Shown here: one piece after another, positions 24,480 through 36,791 of the stretch
Layout: each line of letters begins with the position of its first letter
Position numbering within the stretch: the stretch's first letter is position 1
Assembly (NCBI GenBank): GCA_029582155.1
Contig: CM055901.1
Span: 18,624,680-18,688,679 of the forward strand
Source of the DNA: Panopea generosa
Taxonomy: Eukaryota; Mollusca; Bivalvia; Adapedonta; Hiatellidae
Direction: 5' to 3'
Length of the DNA stretch: 64,000 nt
Made by a program: the position numbers and the translations under genes
The notes under the pieces: generated by a model
Databases searched by the model: none
Told to the model about the DNA's origin: nothing
Seen by the model: the letters and a program-made list of their open reading frames with translations, nothing else

Positions 24480-25615
24480 GGCAAAAATCTTATATAGATT
24501 TAGTAAAGTAGTACCCACCCCAAGAGTCAAACCGTGAGACCCCGGGGCATGAAATTCACAGTTTTTATGGCAGACTCATAGGCCTCATTAATTATGCTTA
24601 CAGTTTGTTTTCCAGTGCTTCCAATAATGATAAGAAGATTTTTAAAGTTTACTTTGAATTTGACTGTTTTGACCCTGCTCAATGTTAGGGGTGGGGTGGG
24701 GTTGGACTTAATAAAACATAAGCATGAACCGTCATGTTAGCAACAACAAATCACACCAAAAAAACATTCAAATGAGTATTCAGTCATAAGAAATGACGGT
24801 TTTTGTCATTTTCTCTTATATAGATTAAGTAAAGTAGGCCCAACCCCAAGGGCCAAACCTTGAGACCCAGGGGAATGAATTCACAATTTTTATAAAGGAC
24901 CCATAGGCGTCCATAATCATGCCCACAATTCGTTTCTGAGTGCTTCTTATAATAAGAAGAAGATTTTTTAAGTTTACCTTAAATTTAGCTGTTTTGGCCC
25001 CGCCCCTAAGACCTAATGGGGGTCGGAACCATGAAATTTACATAGGTATAAATCGTCATGTCAGCAACAACAAATCACACCTAAATATTCAAATAAGTCT
25101 ATTCAGTCATTAAAAACAAAAAAAATTGTCATTTTCTCTTATAAAGATTTAGTCAAGTAGGCTCTACCCCCAAGGCCAAACTGTGAGACACAGAGGCATG
25201 CAATTCACAATATTTATAAAGGACCCATAAGCGTCCATAATCATGCTCACCAATTGTTTCCCAGTGCTTCCTATAATAAGAAGAATTTTTAAAGTTTACC
25301 TTGAATTTGACTGTTTTAGCACCGCCACTAAGACCTTATGGGGGTGTGGACCATGACATTTACATAGGTATTAACTGTTTTGTCAGCAACAACAAATCAC
25401 ACCAAAAAACATTCACATAAGTCTATTCAGTCATAAGAAACAACGTTTTTTGTCATTTTCTCTTATTTAGATTTAGTAAAGTAGGTCCCGTCCCCAGGGC
25501 CAAACCGTGAGACCCAGGGGCATTAAATTCACATTTTTTATAAAGTACCCATAGACGTCCATAATTATGCTCACAATTTGTTTCTGAGTGCTTCCTATAA
25601 TAAGAAGAACTGTAA
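24480..25615 (+). repeat. 324-bp tandem repeat, ~3.5 copies
   Basis: The word agatttagtaaagtag (with variants) recurs at 24496, 24822, 25145 and 25469, spacings of 326, 323 and 324 bp. Other shared words in each unit are 'gagacccaggggcatgaa', 'cataggcgtccataat', 'tcagcaacaacaaatcacac' and 'tttttgtcattttctctta'. Units are diverged by point changes. The minus-strand 66-codon ORF at the end is not convincing. Confidence 0.9.
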
Positions 25616-25619
25616 GGTA

Positions 25620-27230
25620 AGCCGTAATAATAAGATTGAAAAAAAAAACTCACTTTTGCCGATTGAGTTGATGACTACCTATCAGTATTAGGAAAATGGC
25701 GTCTTCAGCATCAACCACTTCGCAGTTATACAAACGTATTACTACATTACACGCCAAATAACTAGTCTGTGAAGTGGACCCAGCTCTCCCGATTGGTTCT
25801 GTAAACTAGGAATGGGATTTGAGCACTTTGATTGGTTAGTTGAATGGCGTCACAGTTTGGTAAGCGTTGAATAGCTATGAATTGTGGGACAGGCATGGAA
25901 TTTCCTGCCTTTTCATTGGGGGTTCATAAACTTGACTTGGGAGAATTCAGGACTGGGATAGACTACCAAATAACTTACATATTTGCAGATAAAAAATATT
26001 GCCGTGAGCGTATATAGATTGATTGACGAGGTTTATCATTTAATCTATGATTCCATTGATTTATAGCTAAATACGCTTAAATTCAATTCAATTTTCAAAC
26101 ATATTCGATAGAACTACTTTTTTTATCGGCTGAGTAGATTGAATTTTCTCAGCTGAGTTGTTAGGTTTTTAAAAGCGACGGGTGACTTCAAAATAACGGC
26201 TATAACCAGTGCTTACGCACCGGCCAAAAAAGTGCGCGGCCTTCCTGGGCTATTTTCGTCAAAAATCGAGATGAGAATCTAAACTTTTTGTAATATGGCA
26301 TTGTGTCTGCAGTGTCCCATGTTGCTATGATTACATGTGTTTGCTATAGCAGTTAGTGATACAAATAAAAAACGAACAATTCCTTTTCAAACTGACATTG
26401 ACAAAATCCATGCGAACCAATAAATTTAATCATAGCATTATATGATGCAAAACTCCCTTTAACAGCGATGTGCAACCTGCATTCTCGTATATATTTATGT
26501 TGTTAAATATTTTTACATATTACAAAAAAAATTAATGACTTGCATCAAAAATAGGAATGTATTGGTTGAAAAATAAGACATGTCCGTAAGACAGCGCGTT
26601 AGACTATTCGCACTGCTATGTCAATAGATACTAAAGACCTGACGAAGATTATTAATTGTTGTACACATGCACTTTTCGCACACAAGTGAGTGTTATTAAG
26701 TTTTGGGTTCTATGTCTGTTTCTGAGTTATTAAACGTTTTAAGTTAGGAAAGAAGTTTAACCAAGATGTTTGTTTGTGGTTTAAACATCTTTTATTTCTA
26801 TTTATAATGTAGAAATTGGGTTGGGCCACAACTTCCAACATTAATTTCGGCCCTCTCCGTAGGTCAGATGAATGTTAAATATGAAACATATACAAATGCA
26901 GAAAATGGGGATAAATGTTGTCAAAATCACCATATGAGGTATGAGACAAAGCTGGGAGACACGAGGGCGTTTGTTTAGTTTTAAATCAATCACATATGAA
27001 GTTACTGAGATATGTGCATGATATCATGGTGCAAGGAAATCTTTAACCAGTCGAACAATGGCCATAATTTACATTAAATTCAACCAAGAGTTAATTAATT
27101 TGATTGTTTGATAACCCTGAAGACTTGGTGAAGTTTCAAATCAATCAAGTAAGTGGTTAATGAGATACTTGAATGACAGTTACTTGCATGCAATGATTTA
27201 ACCGAAAATGTGAAGCCGATGCCCGAGTAA
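25620..27230. other. Gene-free stretch
   Basis: No exon with matching splice sites, RNA gene, transposon end or tandem repeat was recognised here. Confidence 0.4.

Positions 27231-27231
<1 letters not shown>

Positions 27232-27294
<63 letters not shown>
27232..27294. repeat. (GA)n microsatellite
   Basis: About 30 perfect GA units. The Ser-Leu repeat ORF on the minus strand is a by-product. Confidence 0.97.
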
Positions 27295-27297
<3 letters not shown>

Positions 27298-27643
27298 GAT
27301 GTAGGAATGCTTCATTGCATTCTTAACTTGTGAAACAACTACATTAACGAAAGGCATTCCCCAACAAACACCATTCCGATACCACATGTGTTATCACCAA
27401 TAAAACAACGTATCTATAACATACCGACCATTATATATATATATATATCCAAGGACTTGTATAATTCCTTGATATATCGTATACCAACATTTTCTGGTTA
27501 TAATTCACTCTTTTTATCCACGAGAATATCCAAATTTATAATATAAGTTTTCAATGTTGAAATGTGGTCCGGCCGGTCAGTTTTAAAACAGGCTCACCAA
27601 AAACATGCATACATAAAAACATTTTTTGTTTGCACGGGCACCT

Positions 27644-27821
27644 ACTACTTAATTGTGAATTATTACAAATCACAATCGGATCTTCCTGTTGTAGAAACAA
27701 GAACTAAACATATGCGGATAACGTGTCTTGCTTAAGGACACCACACATAGCCATGGCGGAGAATCGAACCCACTACCGTCCGATCCTGGGTCCGGTACTC
27801 TACCACTGGACCACGCGTCTC
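27644..27821 (-). mobile_element. tRNA-derived SINE (family G), copy 1
   Basis: On the minus strand the head reads gtggtccagtggtagagta (A box) and gtgggttcgattctcc (B box) into a body with 'gtgtccttaagcaagacac' and a tail near 'acaatcggatc'. Body fragments of the same family occur at 29400-29525 and 34908-35062. I call it a SINE and not a tRNA gene because of the shared non-tRNA body and lack of clean cloverleaf ends. Confidence 0.7.
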
Positions 27822-28119
27822 ATGTTAAAATGAATACGTGTGATTTAAATAGATATCATTTTGGCAATGCATGGTCAGTGAGTATACATAGGCATTATAC
27901 ATTGAGAAAAAAAAAAAAGATTTTATCCAATTTTAAAAGTTTGGAAAATCCAGATAAATTCCCTTTAATAGGCTTGATTCGGGAGACACAACGTTCTGTA
28001 CTCTAAAATGGTACGTGAAAATAGGAGTCAAACCAAAATGACCGAAAAAGAAACAAAACTACTCACATGTACTTCAGAGTCGGCGTATGTAACACTGTCA
28101 AATCGTTGGCTCTGAAATA

Positions 28120-28312
28120 AAAGTAAACATATAATAATAATAATATAAATAGTATTAATTGCGATGATAATGATGATGATAGTGATGATAATAATGATGA
28201 TGGTGATTATGATGATGATGAGGATAATAATAATAATGGTGATTATTGTGATAATGATGATGGTAGTTGGATGATGATGGTGGTGGTGGTGGTGGTGGTG
28301 ATGATGATGATG
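28120..28312. repeat. (GAT/AAT/GGT)n compound microsatellite
   Basis: Imprecise trinucleotide repeats (tgatgatga, ataataat, ggtggtggt). His- and Ile-rich minus-strand ORFs are artefacts. Confidence 0.95.
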
Positions 28313-28425
28313 ATAGGCAAACTGAGAGATATGACAAAACAACAAATACACAAATATTACAATATTAATGATATTAGACACACAACATACATAATGAGTA
28401 AACTTTAGATGAATCGATATTCACA

Positions 28426-28552
28426 TGGGTGGTCTGGGGGTAGAGCGTCTGCTTCGCATGCGGATGGTCGTGGGTTCGATCCCAGGCCGGGTCATATCAA
28501 AGACTATCTTCCTCGCTTGGCGCCCAGAATTAAGACTGAGAATGTTCTCTTA
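28426..28552 (+). mobile_element. tRNA-derived SINE (family B), copy 1, truncated
   Basis: Head ggtggtctgggggtagagcg with B box gtgggttcgatcccagg, then a body 'cctcgcttggcgccca'. The same family is at 41174-41450 and 61031-61270. It runs into an inverted family-D copy at 28554, so its 3' part is missing. Confidence 0.8.
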
Positions 28553-28553
28553 T

Positions 28554-28780
28554 GAATGGCGTTTAACGCCATTTTGAACACATGGCAGATTATATTTGAC
28601 ATATCAAATTTTATTGGTAGAGGAAGACCTCAGAATGAATCTGAGTTGAAACACCGTCATTCTGCATCTAATACTGACATAACTTTTTTTTAACCAATTT
28701 GTTCAAACCCACGACCTCAGCAGTGAGAGATACATAGCCATTAGACGACGACAGCGTTTAAGACCACTCGGCCACGTAAA
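28554..28780 (-). mobile_element. tRNA-derived SINE (family D), copy 1
   Basis: Reverse-complement order: class-II tRNA-like head (gtggccgagtggtctta ... aggtcgtgggtt), middle with 'gaatgacggtg' and 'attctgaggtcttcctc', tail 'tttgaaaatggcgttaaac'. See copy 35835-36072 for the clearest head. Confidence 0.75.
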
Positions 28781-29037
28781 ATTCAAAATTCTACAGAAAG
28801 GTCACTCTAAATTCCATCCACTCCATCCATTATACTTGAGTTGACCTTCTTGCGTATAAATGCAGCGGGCTACAAAACAAACAGCCATAAATACCAGCAT
28901 GTCTTCAATATTTCTGCACTTGTGTACGTAAATATGTTTATTATCTTACACTAGTAGCATTATACGACCTAAAATGTCAACGTGATAACCCTCATATAGC
29001 GTATTAGACAAGATAGATATAACACACTAACTAAAAC

Positions 29038-29198
29038 CAGGGGCGTACCTTCCTATAGGCATTGTAGGCACGTGCCTACACTTTTTTCTGAGAAATAAAA
29101 AAAATAAAAAAAAACTACGATAGTCTAGCTGAAAATAAAATTTGGGGGAGCATGCCCTATTGTGCCTATAAATCGTTTTCATCCAAGGTACGCCCCTG
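29038..29198. mobile_element. 161-bp MITE with hAT-like terminal inverted repeats
   Basis: It starts CAGGGGCGTACCTT (29038-29051) and ends AAGGTACGCCCCTG (29185-29198), perfect 14-bp inverted termini of the CAGGGG style typical of hAT elements. The interior has no coding capacity. The 8-bp flanks (actaaaac / aaaattaa) do not match, so the expected target duplication is not visible. Confidence 0.8.
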
Positions 29199-29399
29199 AA
29201 AATTAAAATTAAGGAGAAAATTCCTTTATCACATGCATATCTTTTTCAAAACACGTAGTGTCGTTTGTGTGATTTTTGCGTTAACTGTAGTTTTGAATTA
29301 TGTTGTAATTATCTCTATTTTATTAGCTTTAAACGAGTATTTAAGATATTTCAGATAAAATATAAATGTCTATATTAGTTTAAAATTATTTATTTTTCT

Positions 29400-29525
29400 G
29401 CGATTGTGAAACAAGTTGTTACAACTTATACAAGTCACGTTAGAAGTTTTCCTTGGCCGATCCAGTACTTAGCTGACGCGGAAAAAAGCGTCTTGCTCAG
29501 AGACACCACAAATAGCCGTGTTTCT
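29400..29525 (-). mobile_element. tRNA-derived SINE (family G), copy 2, headless
   Basis: The body matches copies 1 and 3 (gtgtctctgagcaagacgc on the minus strand; tail 'acttgtttcacaatc'). The tRNA-like head is missing or decayed. Confidence 0.6.
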
Positions 29526-30084
29526 ATACTGTATAATGTTCGCGTTATATATGTTACAAAATAAAATGTAATATATGTTTAAATGTAGTATGGGCCAGAG
29601 GCCTACATTGCTCAAATTAAATACATGTAGTGTCTATTGTCCATTGTTTACAAATATATTTTAATATTGTGGTCATAAATTGAAATTGAGAAGAAAAACA
29701 ATTATAAAAAGCACAACAAGTTATATATTTCCCTGAACGTATTTGTTAATGACAACCACTTTGTACCAGACTTACTTTCAGGGTAATAATTATTGCTAAT
29801 ACGTTTCTATTTAAATGTGTTACGATATCAATCTTACATTTTTATGTCAGATTTCAGAATCCATTTTATTTGTACATTTCATTTTTTCGCTAAAATTGAA
29901 ATTTATGCATGCTGCAATTATTCCTTAAAGTAAATATGCCATTGCATTGTTTTTGTAATAAAAAAAGAAAGATTTACTTGATAATTCTACATTTACTATA
30001 AAATAACAAAAGAAAAAGCTTGTTAGTTTGTTGTTTTTGAATGCAGTTTAACACTTTTCAGGTTATATATGCTATATACAGTTT
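29526..30084. other. Gene-free stretch
   Basis: AT-rich sequence without recognised repeats or exons. Confidence 0.4.
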
Positions 30085-30190
30085 TATTTGTGGGTGAAGA
30101 CCTCGGAAGAAATTGGAGTAGAATCACCGTCCTTTCACAAAATGATTTTGGAGCGAGTGGCACGCGAACCTACGACCTTAGCGGTGTTTG
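30085..30190 (-). mobile_element. SINE family D fragment, copy 2
   Basis: Minus-strand words match the family: 'gaatttcttccgaggtcttc'-like, 'gacggtgattctactcc', 'aggtcgtaggttcgcgt'. The plus-strand 74-codon ORF across it is not a gene. Confidence 0.6.
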
Positions 30191-30437
30191 GTCATATTAT
30201 ACATGTATGAGACAACTTATATACTGTACAACAATTAACGATCAGAAATTAGTGTTCCGTAAACACGTAGCTAGGACATATTTGAATAGGTAAGGTTATA
30301 TCTATATGTATTTTAATGTGTATCACTCAGTGCGTCCATATGTCATGTTAAACTTTACCAAGACAATATAACATACCAACGTTTTTGTTCTGGATGCATG
30401 TTTCACTTATGACATCCCATGATGCATGTATAAAAAA

Positions 30438-30655
30438 ATGGGTTTTAACGGCATTTTCAAAACATGATTTTAAACTATAATTCCAGTTTTATTGATGGAG
30501 AAAGACCTTAAAATGAACCTAACATGAACGACCGTCCTTCTGCTAGTAAGTGGCAAACCTTCTCACATAACGTTTTCGGACCGTGTGGGGATCAACCAAC
30601 GATCTCAGCAGTGAGTGATCACTAGACAACAGAGCCTTAGATCACTCGGCCACGG
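30438..30655 (-). mobile_element. SINE family D, copy 3
   Basis: Nearly full length on the minus strand: head 'gtggccgagtgatctaagg', central 'gacggtcgttcatg', tail 'gaaaatgccgttaaaaccc'. Confidence 0.75.
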
Positions 30656-30704
30656 AGGACCCTTCTGTACAAAGAAGACCAAGAGGGCTCAACCCAATCA
30701 AAGG

Positions 30705-30905
30705 AGAGTAATGCCATTTTCAACACATAACAGTTTCTGCAGAGCATCTAGTTTTATTGGTTTGGCTCCCTCCGAATAAATCGAAGTCCTGCGAAAGTAA
30801 CTGCCAAGCTTTCTCAAATATGGTTTCTGGGTATGTTTGGTTCGAACCCATTACCTCGGCTGCGAGAGGTAAATGACAGACCCTTAGATAACATTGCCAT
30901 GAAAG
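30705..30905 (-). mobile_element. SINE family D, copy 4
   Basis: A diverged copy directly beside copy 3. B-box-like gggttcgaacc (minus) and tail 'gttgaaaatggcatta' are recognisable. Confidence 0.65.
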
Positions 30906-31312
30906 AAACAGAGCTAGATTGATAATACGTATATGCTAACATACGTGAATATTCAACATTTAAATTCATGAAAGAAACAGTTTATCATTTATTTATTTTT
31001 TAAAAGATATTAAACGACTTACTCTTTTCTCTGATTTTAACAAGTCAAATTTCACCATGTTGTAAGTTCAAAACAGGATACCAAATTAAAATCACACATG
31101 CAATTTTATATCCTTTTTTGCAACTTAAATATTGTAAACTGTATCCCGATACACTGTGTAAGTTTTGCTTGAGCTACGTAATACACTGTAAGTGTTCTTC
31201 ACATCATAATGCATTGGTTTATGAACCAATGTGTTATATATAGATGTACAAATAAGAGCGATACACTATAAGGGCCATTCAAGATGTATCAGTCATTTCA
31301 ATGAATGAATCG

Positions 31313-31372
31313 GTTGGTTGGTTGAATGAATGAATGAATGGATGAATGAACGAACGAACGAACGAACGAATG
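31313..31372. repeat. (GAAT)n/(GAAC)n tetranucleotide microsatellite
   Basis: Repeats of gaatgaat then gaacgaac. It abuts the 3' tail of the SINE at 31373, a common place for tetranucleotide growth. Confidence 0.9.
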
Positions 31373-31530
31373 AATGGATTTAGCGCTATTTTAAACACGT
31401 TTTATATCACATATCCGGTTTGATTGTTAGTGAAAGTCTCAGAATGAATCTGATAAGAACCAGCGTCCTACCGCAAACTTTCTTACAAAAACGTTTTAGG
31501 CCGAGCTGGACTTGAACTCCGTTGAACATT
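31373..31530 (-). mobile_element. SINE family D, copy 5
   Basis: Minus-strand tail 'tttaaaatagcgctaaatcc', middle 'tcagattcattctgag', and 'ggagttcaagtccagctcgg' near the head. Clearly degenerate. Confidence 0.65.
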
Positions 31531-31539
31531 ATGATCAGA

Positions 31540-32521
31540 TAGTCTTGTTTTTCACCTTTAATTTGCAGTATATTTAGGAGAACATGTATAATATATAACG
31601 TAAGATTTTTACATCAATTTTGCTTTAAACATTCATTGGCAACATATTGCTAGCTTTGCTTTGGCAAATTGAAACTGGCATGAATATTGATGCATGTTTA
31701 CTCATGTGTCTATATTAAAATGTGTTCCAAATTACATCTTACAATTTTGTTGTATTTTTTTTTTGTCGTTGGATTTTTTTGCTTAAGTGTCAGAATCCAT
31801 TTTCTTTGTCAGCACACCTCATAACTTCGATATGGCTGAAATTTATTCAAGTTAAGAGTATTATTTATAGTAAAGATGTCATTATACATTTTTTAAAGAA
31901 AAAAAAGAGGACAATTCTTGCTTTTTAATTCTAAATAGTATATTAACACTAAACCTGTTAGAATTTGATCATAATATGCATGTAGCGCAAGACAACTGAC
32001 ATATAACATATGCAATGGCCCTCGATTCATTTTAAACACCACAAATTAATGTTCCATAGAAATAACTAATAATCGCATAACTAGGACATATGCTGAACAG
32101 GTAAGTATATACATACGTGTATTTCAACGAGTAGTATTCAGTGCGTAAGGACTATTGTCCTTTATCAAGACAATATAGCATAAAACCTGTATTAAAAAAA
32201 TGGGGTTTAAAGCGGTACAATCAGTAAATTCTACCATTTTTATTCAATAAATAACTGTAACTGTAATATTTATCATAAAATGCGACTATCTAGATCATAT
32301 CTGGTGCAAAATATTTTTGTCTATCGTCAAAAACAAGTATAAATTTTAAACTCGCCGATATTTGAATTACCTGACAATGATTTTAGTTATATCCGTAAAC
32401 GTCCGCATATTTCCGGACATTCTCAATTAAAACCGGATATGCGTTAATGTTTAAACTTTCATTTATATCGCCTATCTTGTTGAATCCCCTGACAACAATT
32501 ACGTTGTTTTTATTCATCCCC

Positions 32522-32552
<31 letters not shown>

Positions 32553-33670
32553 CAAACTTGCAAAACTATTTTTTCTTATGCACAGTTCTTAATAAACTGT
32601 CTCTCATAGCCAAAAAAAGTATGTTCCATCAAAAATGAAAAACAAACAATCGTCCATATCCTCCCATTGGGGGTGCAAAAGGGTACCAAGTGCCTTCTAA
32701 CTTCATCTTATTTTACACTTGGTACCTTGTTATTCTAATGGGACGATATCTTTGCACATATCTAGCGTTCGTTATTATACCGAAGTTTGACGGTATCGAC
32801 CGAGTATGTCCGATTGTATCGGAAAATACGATAATTTCCGTCAGTGAAGTAGTAGACCAAGGACTTATAGTTCCTCGATTAGACTTATGATCAGTAAAAA
32901 CACATTTAATAAACAATTTATACGTGTAAGAGAGGTATTAGCTGTTATAAATCCACGGAATGCGATGATAATTCACGAATGTGTTTGTCATTGATCAATA
33001 AGTTTTTAAGCTGTTGGTTTCGAATCCATGATGTCAGCTGACAGGAAACATTATTGAGATACGGTGCCTAAGAGTACACGGTAACAGAATAACCTTTACA
33101 TATAATTGAGAATAGGATCCAACATTAAACCAAGGAACTATATATATATATAATAAATCCTTGATTAAACTAATGAAAGACAATTTATCTATTTATGTAT
33201 TTATTCATCTGTGCATTTCTCTATGCATTCATTCATCATTTATTTTGAAATTTTGAAATAGCTTAACGACTTACGCTTTTCACTGGTTCTACCAATTCAA
33301 ACTCCATGTTGTAAGTTCAATACAGGATAAGTCAAAATAAATATCAAAATAAAATCATACGTGCAATTTTATATTCGTTTTTGCATCTAAATATAGTAAA
33401 CTGTATCCTAATTATGCTTGTGCAACTGAATACACAGTAAGTACATCAACACTACTTTTCCACATCATCATTCATTGGCCAATCAGCCAATGTCATGTAC
33501 AAATAAGCGCGATGCACTATGAGGGTAGTTCAATATGTTCCAGGGATCTTATTTTTGCAACTAATTTATCACCAGAAAGTTCTTTGACACCAGTAATTTG
33601 AAAATTGTTTAGTGATAAAAAATAAAACCAAATAATACACAAAGGCAAATACATGAAATTGTTAAAAATT
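31540..33670. other. Gene-free stretch with poly-C run and hairpin
   Basis: It holds a ~31-base C run near 32521-32551 and an 11-bp inverted repeat (ggtaccaagtg 32682-32692 / cacttggtacc 32716-32726, 23-nt loop). The words 'gaccaaggacttatag' near 32860 and 'ccaaggaactatatat' near 33132 belong to a recurring palindromic motif. No gene was recognised. Confidence 0.5.
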
Positions 33671-33672
33671 CT

Positions 33673-33880
33673 GTATATTTCAGAAAAGAGGTGCATAGAC
33701 TCGTCCAGGACTTACAGTTTGGTTGTTGGGTGGGGAGAGACTGGGTTCCTATGTGGATGCAGTATATTTCAGAATAGAGGTGCATAGAGTAACTCAGGAC
33801 TTACAGTTTGGTTGTTGGGTGGGGAGAGACTTGGCTCCCATGTGGATGCAGTATATTTCAGAATAGAGGTGCACAGAGTC
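33673..33880 (+). repeat. 89-bp tandem repeat, ~2.3 copies
   Basis: The word gtatatttcagaa recurs at 33673, 33762 and 33851 (89-bp period). Units include 'aggacttacagtttggttg' and 'tgggtggggagagact' and are nearly identical, implying recent duplication. Confidence 0.9.
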
Positions 33881-34907
33881 GTTGGTAAATACTCAATATG
33901 CATGTGTTGGATACTCTATGTTAATTGTGCAATACATGGAGACTGATCCGGGTGGAAGAGTCTTGCTAAATACATACAAGTACGCACATATTCCGGGGAG
34001 AAACAACTGTTGTGTTTCGCCGTTATCAATGAAACACTGTGAGGGGTTTTTCTTCTTCAAAATTTTATACATTTCTGGGAGGATTGTTTCGCAAACTCCA
34101 TGATGTGGCTGATAATCCAAATACATTATTTAAATTAAAATTACTACAAAAGTTACGGGTTTTTTTTTATATTTTGTAAATCAGATGGGGGCAGACCCCC
34201 AGTTTCCTCACCCATCCCCTTAGTACCACTATTGGTCATAGAATTCTTCACCGTTGCATATGCAAACTGATTATTAATGATTGCGTGTAAGTATTTAACT
34301 TTACTTTGTAAAACTAATGGGGAAAAATTACAAATTACATAGTAATTCACTAAATTTAGCATATTGCGTATTGGAGTATGTCAGTCAAAATTTTTATTTA
34401 CCCTCGCACTTCTAACTGGTCGGCATAGCTTGGCAAACGTGCCCGTACCGTTGACATTTATTAGCGTCCCACTTGCTGATACACCCGGGAACGTGAACGT
34501 TACTCATAGATTGACGGCAATCTTATCAGTCAGTTGGCCAAATTTCGTGGTAGTTTTCGTTAAATTTATGATCATTTCCTGCTGCATCGGATGCACGATG
34601 TTGGGTGTAGGCGGACTCTTGTATATTGTATATTGATAAGTTGCAAACAAAGATCCGTCGGAGTTGGCAATTAAAGGGACATGTGGCATCTTATAAAATT
34701 TCCATTTGATACTTTTTTTTTTGAAAACTGTGTATCTGAAATTAAAAAACATTATATTTCCAGACCTTTGATTGCGTTTCTCTGTAAGAAAGGTGTTTGA
34801 AATGTGTTTAAAATGACGTTAAACCCCATTTATATAAGGAAAGAAGCCTAACTCTGATGAATGGTTAAAAGACATCCAATTACGTACTTTAAACTTATTT
34901 ATTTCAA
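33881..34907. other. Gene-free stretch, unsupported ORFs
   Basis: A 90-codon ORF at 34364-34636 has a hydrophobic C-terminal half but no recognisable family and no splice context. A short fragment at 34800-34835 (tgacgttaaacccc) resembles a plus-strand family-D SINE tail. Confidence 0.4.
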
Positions 34908-35062
34908 CTCGATTGTAAAACAAGTTCTTACAATTGATTGTTAAACAAGTTCTTACAACTTAGACAAACCACGCTCGAAGTATTCATCGGTAGAGCCAGT
35001 ACTAAGCATATGATCAGGGATAGCACATATAGCCTTGGCGAAGTATCGAACTCACGACCAAA
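34908..35062 (-). mobile_element. tRNA-derived SINE (family G), copy 3
   Basis: The tail 'tcgattgtaaaacaagttc' is partly duplicated at 34933-34960; then come 'gagccagtactaagc', 'gatagcacatatagcc' and 'atcgaactcacgacc' (a degenerate B box on the minus strand). Confidence 0.65.
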
Positions 35063-35834
35063 TGATATATACGTGTATCTGTATACAGTCTCATATATCA
35101 CATAAACATTGCTGAACTTTTTATCAAATATTTATTTTTGTATCTACATGTTGTTGTATTATAATGCACACTTTGGCGAACAGTTTCTTATGGTCACGAT
35201 GTGGATTTACTTATTTGAACACATGCAAAGTAATAAATTAATGAAAGAATTAATAAGGGTATCTTTATCTAACATTACATGTCAAAACACCGTGTGTATT
35301 TCTTTCTCATTTGTATTAACTATCTAACTTTCAGAATTAGTATTTACAGTTGGGCAGCTTAGTTGGTTCTGTAGAGCTAAATAGTCACTTATCTTTACGT
35401 ACTAAGCGGCGTGTAGTGCAGTGGACAGATAGGGACGTTACTTAGTAAATTTGAAAGTGCAAGCCTACAAGATTTTACGGGGCTGTTGGGAGTCTCCCCG
35501 ACATGTTTTACATTGTAATTGACTAATGGTGTAGTCCCATGGTGTGTTTGTGTATTTGTTTATGTAAAACATATTAATTAATTACGAGAATTCCAATTAA
35601 ATAGATTTTTTTCTGGGTAAAATTGCAGACACATGTCTACAGTGCCTACGTGTAGCTACACCAGTGATAGAGTATTGGCTGTTTACGTCAGAGGTCGCGT
35701 GTTCGATCACAGATTCGGCGAAATGTCTCAGAAAACAACATTTACTACCTATTACAAGGAAACGGCCTCGAGAGAGATTCATATATGCACTTTACAATCG
35801 AGCTAAATAAATAAGTATAAATTAAGACAATTTT
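35063..35834. other. Gene-free stretch with possible SINE fragment
   Basis: Around 35400-35480 'gtgtagtgcagtggacagat' resembles a tRNA A box. Near 35640-35800 a minus-strand B-box-like element and a tail 'caatcgagctaaataaataag' suggest an old family C/G copy. Boundaries are unclear. Confidence 0.4.
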
Positions 35835-36072
35835 GATTGGGGTTTAACGCCATTTTCAACACATTTATGATTATATATGGCGTATCCAGTTTTCAGTATT
35901 GGTGGAGGAAGACCTCAGAATGTATCTGAGTAGAATCACCGTCCGTCCGCAAGTAACTTGCAAACGTTCTCACAGAAAGTTTTTGGAGCGAGCGGAACTC
36001 AAACCTACGACCTAAGCGTTGAGAGGTAAATGATATTGAGACGTTGCCTCAGACCACTCGGCTACGGGGTAC
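35835..36072 (-). mobile_element. SINE family D, copy 6 (clearest full copy)
   Basis: On the minus strand: head ccgtagccgagtggtctga (A box), extra arm, ggtcgtaggtttgagttcc (B box). The body has 'gacggtgattctactcag' and 'ctgaggtcttcctccacca'; the tail is 'tgttgaaaatggcgttaaac'. The A-box style and long variable region look like a class-II (Leu/Ser) tRNA ancestor. Confidence 0.85.
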
Positions 36073-36680
36073 TCTAAGCTAAGATACACCAAGAAACATG
36101 CGCATTAGATAATATTAATCAAAGTCATACAGAATTATAATATCAGTGTGATCTATGTTATTATACACTCACGAATAACTATATATTTCAAACGCGCAAA
36201 ATAAAATAAACACTTTACGTTTAAGTGAGTATATTTTGTATATTTTGCTATGAATGTCAATATTTTCTACAGCACATAGGATAGCGCGTTCCATTGCCAG
36301 ACGTAAGTGTCTAATTTGGTTCAAAATAAATTTATCATGACATACTCTAGCTCGCAATTTAATCCTCTCCTGACATACTAGTAACCACAGGGTATGCACG
36401 TAGTATGCATAGCATTGGAGCTATGCAAAACGAAGAGCAAGTAATAACTTTCATAACAAACATTAAACACCCCGGTATCTATTGACAGTTTAACCATTAC
36501 GTAATAACACAGGATTCCTAACGAGTTTAGGCCTAGTACATAAGATAATCCGAATTTCTGTGCTTTCATCAGTAAGAGGATATCCTAGAGGATATGTATA
36601 CAACACGGAGTACGTATTATTTATAGGACACAGCCGTCACAGCAGCTATAGCATATATTATAATCACATTGCAGATACAA

Positions 36681-36767
36681 TTGATTGATCGACTGATTTA
36701 TTAAATATTTAGCGTCGTTTTATGCCATCGATGGCTAACAGACGATCAGTTAACCTAACTACTATGG
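36681..36767 (-). mobile_element. SINE family A fragment (3' part)
   Basis: Minus-strand words gttaactgatcgtctgttagc and 'atcgatggcataaaacgacg' match the 3' half of family A (compare 57738-58018). The head is absent. Confidence 0.75.
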
Positions 36768-36791
36768 GGTGCCGTTTTACTAATTAATCTC

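Noticed and set aside
33893-34126. Overlapping ORFs on both strands near 33.9-34.1 kb
   Set aside because: Short, unrecognised, and adjacent to an 89-bp tandem repeat; no sign of coding.
34364-34636. 90-codon ORF with a hydrophobic half
   Set aside because: No recognisable family, no splice context, and its length is within chance for this window.
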